A stretch of DNA of 64,000 nt from Christiangramia bathymodioli (GTDB lineage Bacteria; Bacteroidota; Bacteroidia; Flavobacteriales; Flavobacteriaceae). The notes beneath the pieces are model-generated. The model saw only the letters and a list, made by a program, of their open reading frames with translations. It had not been told where the DNA came from and searched no databases. The stretch spans positions 496,001-560,000 of the forward strand of contig SRSL01000003.1 of the NCBI GenBank assembly GCA_009735695.1, in the 5' to 3' direction. The position numbers and the translations under genes were made by a program. Positions 25,111-32,417 of this stretch are shown here, piece after piece; position 1 is the stretch's first letter; every line of letters begins with the position of its first letter.

Positions 25111-25956
25111 ATGAAAAAAATCATGCTTTTGTCGGCAACGGCTGCCATTTTGCTTTCTTCATGTGTTTCACAGAAAAAATACAATGAGCTGGAAGCAAAG
25201 CAAAGAGAAACTCAGGATCAATTAAATACAGCTACCGTAAAGTTGAATTCCTGCCTTGATGAAAAGGAGAGAATGAATTCTGAGATCACAAGATTGAACA
25301 ACACTAACGCTGCTTTATTGAACAACGTTGGGGATCTTGCGACACTTTCGAAAAAAGAAGCTGAAAACCTTGAGCGTTCACTAGAAAGCATCAAAGAAAA
25401 AGATCTTGCTATCCGTTCAATGCAAGATGCGATCAACAAGAAAGACTCTGTAACTCTGGCACTTGTAACTAGCTTAAAAGGAGCTCTTGGTAATATGAGC
25501 GACGAAGATATCGAGATCAACGTTGAGAAAGGTGTGGTTTACGTATCTATTTCAGATAAACTTTTATTTGACAGCGGACGTTACAACATCACTCCACGTG
25601 CGAAAGAAGTACTTGGAAAAGTTGCTACCGTAGTTAAGAACAAGCCAAACATCGAGTTTATGGTGGAAGGTCATACTGATGACAAGCCAATCAAAACTAA
25701 CATGTTCGAAGATAACTGGGATCTATCTGTGAAGCGTGCAACTTCTGTTGTAAGAGTTCTTCAGGAAGATTTTGGTGTTGAGCCAGCGAGAATGACTGCT
25801 GCAGGTAGAAGTTACTACGTACCAGTTGCTACCAACGAAACTGCTGAAGGAAGAGCTAAGAACAGAAGAACCCGTATCGTGGTACTTCCAAAACTTGACC
25901 AGTTCTACAGCATGATCGAAGAAGGTATGGAAAAAGCTACTTCTAACCAGGAGTAA
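25111..25956 (+). CDS. OmpA-family peptidoglycan-binding lipoprotein
   Basis: This 281-residue outer-membrane lipoprotein has a lipobox LSSC (Cys18). A coiled-coil segment runs from about residue 25 to 110 (heptad-rich, with many E and K). The C-terminal OmpA-like domain follows, from about residue 130: LLFDSGRYNITPRAKEVL, FMVEGHTDDKP, WDLSVKRATSVVRVL and the arginine cluster RAKNRRTRIVV that contacts diaminopimelate. Such proteins tether the outer membrane to the cell wall. Codon usage looks more uniform than in its neighbours, as in highly expressed genes. It has its own promoter at 25066 and a strong terminator at 25976-26007. Confidence 0.92.
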   Translation: MKKIMLLSATAAILLSSCVSQKKYNELEAKQRETQDQLNTATVKLNSCLDEKERMNSEITRLNNTNAALLNNVGDLATLSKKEAENLERSLESIKEKDLAIRSMQDAINKKDSVTLALVTSLKGALGNMSDEDIEINVEKGVVYVSISDKLLFDSGRYNITPRAKEVLGKVATVVKNKPNIEFMVEGHTDDKPIKTNMFEDNWDLSVKRATSVVRVLQEDFGVEPARMTAAGRSYYVPVATNETAEGRAKNRRTRIVVLPKLDQFYSMIEEGMEKATSNQE

Positions 25957-25975
25957 GAATAACTTATAATCCATT

Positions 25976-26007
25976 AAAAAGCCCTCGCGATGCGAGGGCT
26001 TTTTTTT
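25976..26007. terminator. Strong intrinsic terminator
   Basis: Stem AAAAAGCCCTCGC / GCGAGGGCTTTTT with a GAT loop and an 8-base T run. It lies between the OmpA gene (+) and tsaC (-), and the A run opposite makes it bidirectional. Confidence 0.93.
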
Positions 26008-26035
26008 ATTGTTATACATGGGATTCCAACTATTT

Positions 26036-26659
26036 TTAAAGAATATCAATACTTCCCTTTCCTTCACGAATGATTTCCGGTTCTGGAGTGGTTAGATCTA
26101 TCACCGTTGAAGGGATATTATCTCCATAACCTCCGTCGATTACCAGGTCTACCTGATTATACCATTTTTCACGGATCAATTCAGGATCGGTGCTGTATTC
26201 AAGCACCTCATCTTCATCGCGAATCGAAGTGGAAACTATAGGATTACCCAGTCCTTTTACGATTGCCCTGCAAATATTATTATCGGGAACCCTGATTCCC
26301 ACAGTCTTTTTCTTTTTGAATACATTAGGAAGATTATTTCCCCCGGGAAGAATAAAGGTGTAAGGGCCGGGCAAACAACGTTTAAGGATCTTGAAGGTCG
26401 CAGTATCGATCTGCTTTACATAATCTGAAAGATTGCTAAGATCCTCGCACACAAAAGAAAAGTTGGCTTTTTCCAGTTTTACATTCTTCAATTGAGCGAT
26501 CTTTTCAAGAGCTGCGACATTGGTAATATCGCAACCCAGGCCATAGATGGTATCGGTAGGATAGATAATGAGTCCTCCTTCTCTAAGGACTTCGACTACT
26601 TTATTAATATGTTTTGGAGCGGGATTTTCGTCATAAATTCTTAATAGTTCAGCTGCCAT
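26036..26659 (-). CDS. tsaC: L-threonylcarbamoyladenylate synthase (Sua5/YrdC/YciO)
   Basis: This enzyme makes threonylcarbamoyl-AMP from threonine, bicarbonate and ATP, the first step of the t6A37 tRNA modification. At 207 residues it has the YrdC domain only and no C-terminal Sua5 extension. Motifs are VLREGGLIIYPTDTIYGLGCD (split around the PTDT core), KANFSFVCEDL, LPGPYTFILPG, VGIRVPDN and GNPIVSTSIR. Family members of the YciO type lack confirmed activity, so the assignment to TsaC versus YciO is not certain. It is monocistronic, facing the OmpA-like gene. Confidence 0.85.
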   Translation of the reverse strand: MAAELLRIYDENPAPKHINKVVEVLREGGLIIYPTDTIYGLGCDITNVAALEKIAQLKNVKLEKANFSFVCEDLSNLSDYVKQIDTATFKILKRCLPGPYTFILPGGNNLPNVFKKKKTVGIRVPDNNICRAIVKGLGNPIVSTSIRDEDEVLEYSTDPELIREKWYNQVDLVIDGGYGDNIPSTVIDLTTPEPEIIREGKGSIDIL

Positions 26660-26721
26660 AATGGGTTGGTTTTAAAAAATTATAAAAAAAGATCTCGTGC
26701 TTGACTTTTGGAACTTTTTTA

Positions 26722-26934
26722 TCAATCTACTTTTTTCACCTCGCTCTCAGACTTCAATACCTTGCTCCCATCTTCCTGCTCGATATAAAGAGCCTTATTC
26801 CCTTCTTCTCCTTCCCGGGTGATCTCACTTCCATCGATTGTCTTGGTCACTTTTTCTGAATAGGTTTCTATCACCTTTCCCGAGGCCGTACCATCACCCC
26901 AGTTCCATTTAACTTTGCTTCCTTCTCGTATCAT
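26722..26934 (-). CDS. Small Tudor-like protein (DUF2945/HVA1 type)
   Basis: The gene encodes a 70-residue protein with the DUF2945 (hypervirulence-associated, TUDOR domain) pattern: GSKVKWNWGDGTASGKVIETY, ITREGEEGNKALYIEQEDGSKVLK and a lysine-rich end. It forms a small beta barrel with no signal or membrane segment. The family is widespread in bacteria and fungi, and its function is unknown. It is separated from uvrD upstream by a hairpin terminator at 26957-26977 and is probably transcribed independently. Confidence 0.8.
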   Translation of the reverse strand: MIREGSKVKWNWGDGTASGKVIETYSEKVTKTIDGSEITREGEEGNKALYIEQEDGSKVLKSESEVKKVD

Positions 26935-26956
26935 TTTTTCCTTTCAAGGTAAAAAG

Positions 26957-26977
26957 AAAGCCGCTTTTCGCGGCTTT
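26957..26977 (-). terminator. Terminator downstream of uvrD/pcrA
   Basis: Stem AAAGCCGC-TTTTC-GCGGCTTT; read on the minus strand it is followed by a T-rich CTTTCTTTTTA. Confidence 0.75.
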
Positions 26978-27004
26978 ATATAACAGAAGTTTAACTGCAA
27001 TTAG

Positions 27005-29371
27005 TTAGGTAAGCACCTTTAATTTGGCGAACCTGAGCAGCAATTTTTTGATCCCTCCTTCATCGAAGTCGATCTCTGCTTTTTTATCCTGCCCAACTCC
27101 TTCGATCTTTAAAACCTTACCTTTACCAAATCTCATATGTTCCACCTCGTTCCCGGCACTTAATTCTATATTATTCTGTGCTCTTTCTGGTTCCGGCCCC
27201 GCAGGTTTCAATTTTCGAAGTTTCCTAAGCTGTTCTTCCGAAGGTTTATGAGAAGGCGGCGATGTTCCATTCTTAGGCTTGGTGCGCCTCAATTTACTCT
27301 TATCAACATCATCGCCAAATATATCGGTATCGATAAGCGGTTTGTATTTATAATCATCCTGAGGTACCATCATATCGAGGTACTGATCATCTATCTCCTC
27401 TATAAAACGGCTGGGTTCAGCATCCACCAGTTTTCCCCAACGATACCTTGACAAAGTATAGGTGAGATATGCCTGTTTTTCAGCACGAGTCAGTGCGACA
27501 TAAAATAATCGTCTCTCTTCCTCCAGTTCACTCCGGGTATTCATACTCATGGCTGAAGGGAAAAGATCTTCTTCCATTCCTACGATATAAACGTAAGGGA
27601 ATTCAAGTCCTTTCGCCAGGTGAATGGTCATCAGGGCCACGCGGTCATCATCCCCGGTATCCTTATCCAGGTCGGTGGCGAGGGCTACGTCTTCCAGGAA
27701 TTCTGAAAGTGAGCCGGTAGCATCAGCCAGTTCCTTCTGACCTTCCACAAAATCCCTGATCCCGTTCAGTAATTCCTCGATATTCTCGATTCTGGCGATC
27801 CCTTCAGGAGTTCCATCTTTTTTCAGTTCCTGAACCAGCCCGGTCTTTCTGGTGACCGTTTCGGCAAGTTGAAAGGCATCAGCCGTTTCGTTCATGATCG
27901 CAAAACTCTTGATCATATTCACGAAATTCTCAAGCTTGGTTTGGGTACCGCGATTGATCTTTAAATCGATCTGCCCCATGCTTTCTATGATTTCAAAAAT
28001 GGAAACACCTCGCTGGTTGGCTGCAACCGCAAGCCTGTCCATAGTTGTCTGGCCAATTCCCCTCGATGGGTAATTGATCACCCGCTTCAAAGCTTCCTCA
28101 TCCTTCGGATTTAAAACCAGTCTTAGATATGCCAAAACATCCTTGATCTCTTTTCTCTGGTAAAAGGAAAGTCCACCATAGATACGGTAAGGAATGTCCT
28201 TTTTGCGCAGGGCATCTTCCATTGCCCTACTCTGGGCATTGGTTCGGTAGAGAATAGCAAAATCACCGTTATTCAGCTGATTCTGCATCTTGTTCTCGAA
28301 AATAGAACTTGCGACGTAGCGCCCCTCTTCCCCGTCATTCAGCAAGCGATTTACAATGATCTTAGGCCCATCATCGTTCGCGGTCCAAACCACTTTCTCC
28401 AGCTTGGTCTTGTTCTTATCGATGATCGAGTTGGCGGCGTTCACTATATTTTTGGTAGAACGATAATTTTGTTCCAGCCTGTACATCTGCACATCCTCAT
28501 AATCTTTCTGGAAGTTCAGGATGTTATTGATATTCGCTCCACGGAAGGCATAGATACTCTGGGCATCATCACCTACCACGCAAATGTTCTGAAATTTATC
28601 AGACAGGGCACGAACAATCAGGTATTGTGAATGGTTGGTGTCCTGATACTCATCTACCAGGATGTATTTGAATCGGCTCTGGTATTTATGCAACACATCC
28701 GGGAAGCGGTTCAGCAGTTCGTTAGTTTTCAGGAGCAGGTCATCAAAGTCCATCGCCCCGGCCTTGAAACAACGCTCCACGTATTCCTTATATATATCGC
28801 CCAGCCGCGGTTTTTTAGACATGGCATCAGCCTCCATCAATTCCGGATTCTGAAAGTAAGCCTTAACAGTGATCAGGCTGTTCTTGTAGGAAGAGATCCG
28901 GTTATAAACCTGTTTATATTTATACACATCCTTATCCAGCCTCATATCCTTAATGATCGCCCGGATCACACTGTGAGAATCCTGGGTGTCGTAAATGGTA
29001 AAATTGGAAGGATACCCAAGCTTATCAGCCTCGAATCTCAATATTTTGGCAAAAACCGAGTGAAAAGTTCCCATCCAGAGATTTTTCGCCTCAGAATTTC
29101 CTACAATTTTCGCAATTCGCTGCTTCATTTCCCGGGCAGCCTTATTGGTAAAGGTGAGTGACAGAATATTAAAGGCATCCACTCCCTGGTTCATCAGGTA
29201 AGCGATCCTGTAGGTAAGCACCCTGGTTTTTCCGGAACCGGCACCGGCAATTACGATCATGGGCCCGTCTTTCTGTAGCACCGGAGCCCTCTGTGCATCA
29301 TTCAATTCCGCTAAATAAGCTTCCAAATCTTCTCCGTTTTTAAAACGCTGAAAGGTAACCAAAATGCTCAA
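27005..29371 (-). CDS. UvrD/PcrA-type superfamily 1A DNA helicase
   Basis: This 788-residue 3'-5' DNA helicase would act in excision and mismatch repair and in removing proteins from DNA. Motifs in order are LNDAQRAPV (Q motif, from residue 23), Walker A GAGSGKT (43-49), LTFTNKAAREM, DEYQDTNHSQY (motif II), VGDDAQSIYAFRGA, LEQNYRST, GLEFPYVYIVGMEEDLFP, and VALTRAEKQAYLT (motif VI). The C-terminus ends in a Tudor-like RNA polymerase-binding module (VEHMRFGKGKVLKIEG) typical of PcrA/UvrD. The extra N-terminal MSILVTFQRFKNG looks like a short extension. No related gene is adjacent. Confidence 0.94.
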   Translation of the reverse strand: MSILVTFQRFKNGEDLEAYLAELNDAQRAPVLQKDGPMIVIAGAGSGKTRVLTYRIAYLMNQGVDAFNILSLTFTNKAAREMKQRIAKIVGNSEAKNLWMGTFHSVFAKILRFEADKLGYPSNFTIYDTQDSHSVIRAIIKDMRLDKDVYKYKQVYNRISSYKNSLITVKAYFQNPELMEADAMSKKPRLGDIYKEYVERCFKAGAMDFDDLLLKTNELLNRFPDVLHKYQSRFKYILVDEYQDTNHSQYLIVRALSDKFQNICVVGDDAQSIYAFRGANINNILNFQKDYEDVQMYRLEQNYRSTKNIVNAANSIIDKNKTKLEKVVWTANDDGPKIIVNRLLNDGEEGRYVASSIFENKMQNQLNNGDFAILYRTNAQSRAMEDALRKKDIPYRIYGGLSFYQRKEIKDVLAYLRLVLNPKDEEALKRVINYPSRGIGQTTMDRLAVAANQRGVSIFEIIESMGQIDLKINRGTQTKLENFVNMIKSFAIMNETADAFQLAETVTRKTGLVQELKKDGTPEGIARIENIEELLNGIRDFVEGQKELADATGSLSEFLEDVALATDLDKDTGDDDRVALMTIHLAKGLEFPYVYIVGMEEDLFPSAMSMNTRSELEEERRLFYVALTRAEKQAYLTYTLSRYRWGKLVDAEPSRFIEEIDDQYLDMMVPQDDYKYKPLIDTDIFGDDVDKSKLRRTKPKNGTSPPSHKPSEEQLRKLRKLKPAGPEPERAQNNIELSAGNEVEHMRFGKGKVLKIEGVGQDKKAEIDFDEGGIKKLLLRFAKLKVLT

Positions 29372-29478
29372 AAAAATAAACCCTAAGTCGGCCGTTTTTT
29401 TGAACAGGTTCCGCTTAAGGGATTCGGCTTTTCCATATTTTGATATCTTTAGCCCTTTCCAAATTTTTACTGCAAAAT

Positions 29479-30015
29479 ATGAGAAACCTCTATCTGCTTT
29501 GTACCCTGCTTATTGCAGGTATCGCCTGTTCGCAGGAGTACGGTCCTGGGAATGTAATCCCGGAATACGGAAAAACCTTTACGGTTCCCAAGCCTGGTTT
29601 TAAAACCGATACCGACTCTAAACTGAAAATGGTGCTGGATGTAGACCGAAGTTTTGATCCGACTCAAACCAATAAATTAATAGAAACTGCAGCTCGTTTC
29701 CTGAACATGCATGAAAAGGCCGGCGCAGATCCTGAAAACCTGGAAGTAGCCCTGGTTTTGCACGGCAATTCGGTTTTTGATGTACTTAGGAATGAATTTT
29801 ACACAGAAAAATATCCTGAAAGCAAGTCCAATCCCAACCTCCCGTTAATTGAAGCACTTGCCGGGAAAGGTGTACAGATTATCTTATGCGGACAAAGTGC
29901 CGCTCATCACCAGGTAACAAAAGAAAAAGTAAGTGAATATGTAAAATTCGCATTATCGGCCATGACAGCCCTGGTACAACTTCAGAATGAAGATTACCGG
30001 CTGGTGAAATTCTAA
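29479..30015 (+). CDS. DsrE-family protein with export signal
   Basis: This 178-residue protein begins at the ATG at 29479 (MRNLYLLCTLLIAGIAC), which gives a signal peptide; the earlier ATG at 29440 adds only a non-conserved lead. Cysteine at residue 17 could be a lipobox (AGIAC), or cleavage may follow it. The body resembles the DsrE/DsrF-like fold: LKMVLDVDRSF, NPDPENLEVALVLHGNSVF-like strand and GVQIILCGQSAAHH with a conserved Cys. DsrE-like proteins carry sulfur relay or unknown functions. It diverges from the helicase gene (69 bases between frames). Confidence 0.65.
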   Translation: MRNLYLLCTLLIAGIACSQEYGPGNVIPEYGKTFTVPKPGFKTDTDSKLKMVLDVDRSFDPTQTNKLIETAARFLNMHEKAGADPENLEVALVLHGNSVFDVLRNEFYTEKYPESKSNPNLPLIEALAGKGVQIILCGQSAAHHQVTKEKVSEYVKFALSAMTALVQLQNEDYRLVKF

Positions 30016-30035
30016 ATGCGCAGGCTCACCAATTC

Positions 30036-30065
30036 TTGCGGAATAAACTAATTCATTTAACTTTG
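30036..30065 (+). promoter_or_regulatory. Consensus Bacteroidetes promoter
   Basis: TTG (30036-30038), 19 bases, then TAACTTTG (30058-30065), an exact TAnnTTTG. It drives the gene starting at 30088. Confidence 0.65.
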
Positions 30066-30087
30066 AAAACCTGAAAACAGATCCTTC

Positions 30088-30609
30088 ATGAACGAATCAG
30101 AAATCCTGGACCTCATTTATGCCATCCTTCCGACAATCATAGTCGGCCTGATAAGCTTTTATTTTTTCAACTCCTATTTTAAAAGTGAAGAAAGCCGAAG
30201 GAGATTTCACTTGATGCGGGAAAACCAGAAAACTTCGCTTCCTATTAGACTTCAGGCCTATGAAAGGCTTGCCTTATTTTCTGAAAGGATTTCACCGGGA
30301 AATCTACTGTTCAGGGTAAAACCGACTTCGGAAGACCCGGTTTCATACGCCAATTTACTGATCGCGACGATCGAACAGGAGTTTGAGCATAACCTTGCAC
30401 AACAAATCTATGTTAGTTCAGATTGCTGGGATTATATAAAAACAGCCAAAAACGCTACCATTAATTTGCTGAGAAACGCAGCGGCCAAAAAAGACCTTAG
30501 CAATACCGATCAGTACAGGGAAACGGTCTTAAAAAACCTGATGGATAAAGAACCACCTTCAGGCGCGGCGCTTTCTTTCATTAAAAAAGAAGTTAGAAGC
30601 CTAACCTAA
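30088..30609 (+). CDS. Membrane-anchored protein of unknown function
   Basis: The protein has 173 residues. A single N-terminal transmembrane helix (about 8-28, IYAILPTIIVGLISFYFFNS) is followed by a cytoplasmic domain with a basic/acidic helix (EESRRRFHLMRENQKTSLPIRLQAYERLALFSERI) and further helices up to residue 170. The RLQAYERLALFLERI-like segment is conserved in flavobacterial proteins, but I do not recognise a named family with confidence. It has its own good promoter (30036-30065). Its 3' end overlaps the convergent patatin gene by 17 bases (30593-30609). Confidence 0.7.
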   Translation: MNESEILDLIYAILPTIIVGLISFYFFNSYFKSEESRRRFHLMRENQKTSLPIRLQAYERLALFSERISPGNLLFRVKPTSEDPVSYANLLIATIEQEFEHNLAQQIYVSSDCWDYIKTAKNATINLLRNAAAKKDLSNTDQYRETVLKNLMDKEPPSGAALSFIKKEVRSLT

Positions 30610-31513
30610 ACCAGGATCTTTCGGCTTTTCTTTCCTGTTCTTTCTTTTCGGCATATTCATAACCTTCCTGCCACCACTGGGTCATGGCTTTTTTATTGAA
30701 AACAAGTGAGTTTTCTGTGAGTTTGGTTGGAGTATAATAGATATTCAGCTTTACCTTCTTGTTCATGGCAGCCAGTTTGCCTTCAACAATATCGTGATAT
30801 TCTACCTGGTCCAGCAGGAACCCGAAAAGGTTTACCATTAAGGAAAAAGGATTTTTTCCAAGTATCTTATTGTACTCCATATTTTCGGCTTCCAGGATGA
30901 TGGCGTCCACCTCGGTCGCACCTCGCTTAATGGCTTCCCGAATAGGAACCACGCAACCCAGTCCTCCATCGGCATATTCACAGCCATCCTTCTGCGCCAG
31001 GCTCATAAACGGAATATAATTACAGCTTATCCAGATCCAGTCGCAAAAATCGTCGTATTCAAAATCGTGTATCGATTTATATTCTACCCGGTTCTTGGAT
31101 AAATTGGAAACGGTCACTACCACATCTTTGACTTTGTTCTTAAGTTCATAGAAATCCTGCCGGGAAAAGCTTTTCCTGATATTCCGCTTTAGCGCCTTGC
31201 TTTCTCCAAAGGTGCGCCGTGACCTGATGAACTGCCAGACTGTATTAAAATAGTTGATGGTTACATATTCCCTTCCATCCTTTTTCTTGACCACAAAAGG
31301 ATTCACACTGAAGATCTTTCGCTGGGTTACGTTGGTATAAATATCATATACCTTCTGTATCTTCCCTGCAGCGAGATGCGGGATCAAGAGGCTCCCAGTG
31401 GAAGTTCCGAGGAACAGGTCGTAATTCTTTTTCTTCTCCTGGATAAGGTATTGGGCCACGCCACCGGCGAAAGCTCCTTTACTCCCTCCTCCAGATATTA
31501 CCAATGCTCGCAT
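30593..31513 (-). CDS. Patatin-like phospholipase (second of a tandem pair)
   Basis: This 306-residue patatin-fold acyl hydrolase has the oxyanion motif GGGSKGAF (8-15), nucleophile elbow GTSTG (36-40, Ser38), the aspartate of the dyad in EYADGGLG near residue 170, and a SCNYIPFMSL loop. There is no signal peptide or membrane helix. It is roughly half identical to the preceding patatin gene, sharing a 24-residue N-terminal block without change. It starts 6 bases after that gene and both follow an M1 peptidase. Its 3' end overlaps the convergent gene 30088-30609. The substrate (phospholipid or other ester) is unknown. Confidence 0.9.
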   Translation of the reverse strand: MRALVISGGGSKGAFAGGVAQYLIQEKKKNYDLFLGTSTGSLLIPHLAAGKIQKVYDIYTNVTQRKIFSVNPFVVKKKDGREYVTINYFNTVWQFIRSRRTFGESKALKRNIRKSFSRQDFYELKNKVKDVVVTVSNLSKNRVEYKSIHDFEYDDFCDWIWISCNYIPFMSLAQKDGCEYADGGLGCVVPIREAIKRGATEVDAIILEAENMEYNKILGKNPFSLMVNLFGFLLDQVEYHDIVEGKLAAMNKKVKLNIYYTPTKLTENSLVFNKKAMTQWWQEGYEYAEKKEQERKAERSWFRLGF

Positions 31514-31519
31514 TAAGGT

Positions 31520-32416
31520 TTAGATTTCGTTAAGTTCTTCGTTTCGATATTTGGCAAATTCAAACCCAGACTCCCACCATTCGGTCATTTTCTCTTCATT
31601 AAAAATAAGGGAATTGGTCGTTAATACACTGGGTGTATAATAGAAATTTAAAATAGCGTCGTGGTTTGCTGCGGCGAATTTCCCGATCTTGATATTCTGA
31701 TTCTCTATCCGGTTCAACATAAAAGAAAACAGATTCGTGATGAGTGAAAATACATTCTTTGATGGCATCCTGTTAAAATAGGTTACTTCTGTTTGTAAAA
31801 CGATAGCGTCGACCTCGGTCGCGCCCCGGTTAATGGCCTCTTCAATAGGCACCATGGAACCAAGGCCTCCATCGGCATACTCACAGCCGTTCTTCTTCAC
31901 CAGGCTCATAAACGGGGTATAATTACAGGAAATCCAGATCCATTCGATAAAATCTTTATAATCGTAGTCGTTGATCGATTTATATTCCACTTCATTCAGT
32001 GAAATATTCGAAACGGTCACGATCAATTCCTTGGGACCTGCCTTCAGTTTTTCGAACTCATCCCGGGTAAAGGTCTTTTCCAGCAATTTTTTAAGATTCA
32101 TGCTATCTCCAAAGGTTTTGTGTCCTCTCAAAAAATTGCGTAATACATTGAAGTGATTGATGCTAATGGTTTCATGACCATGCTGCCGCTTGATAAAAAA
32201 CGGGCGTAAGCTAAAAATACTCCCCTGGTTTACCGAGGTAAAAACCTTGCGCACCTTTTCAGCTTTTCCAAGGGCCATATGAGGCATTAGCAAACTTCCG
32301 GTTGAAGTGCCAATGTAAAGATCGTAATCCCTGCCAAGCTCTTCGATGAGATACTGCGCTACACCGCCTGCAAAGGCGCCTTTACTTCCTCCTCCCGAAA
32401 TAACCAGTGCGCGCAT
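31520..32416 (-). CDS. Patatin-like phospholipase (first of a tandem pair)
   Basis: The 298-residue product has the same motif set: GGGSKGAF (8-15), GTSTG (Ser38) and EYADGGLGSMVPI with the catalytic aspartate. It lies one base after the M1 peptidase stop and 6 bases before its paralogue, so the three genes form a tight operon. The two patatins differ most in the regions after residue 60 and in the C-terminal 60 residues. Tandem duplication followed by divergence is inferred. No signal peptide is seen. Confidence 0.9.
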   Translation of the reverse strand: MRALVISGGGSKGAFAGGVAQYLIEELGRDYDLYIGTSTGSLLMPHMALGKAEKVRKVFTSVNQGSIFSLRPFFIKRQHGHETISINHFNVLRNFLRGHKTFGDSMNLKKLLEKTFTRDEFEKLKAGPKELIVTVSNISLNEVEYKSINDYDYKDFIEWIWISCNYTPFMSLVKKNGCEYADGGLGSMVPIEEAINRGATEVDAIVLQTEVTYFNRMPSKNVFSLITNLFSFMLNRIENQNIKIGKFAAANHDAILNFYYTPSVLTTNSLIFNEEKMTEWWESGFEFAKYRNEELNEI

Positions 32417-32417
32417 G

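Noticed and set aside
27469-27720. Plus-strand frames inside the uvrD/pcrA helicase gene
   Set aside because: They are shadows of a well-supported helicase on the minus strand.
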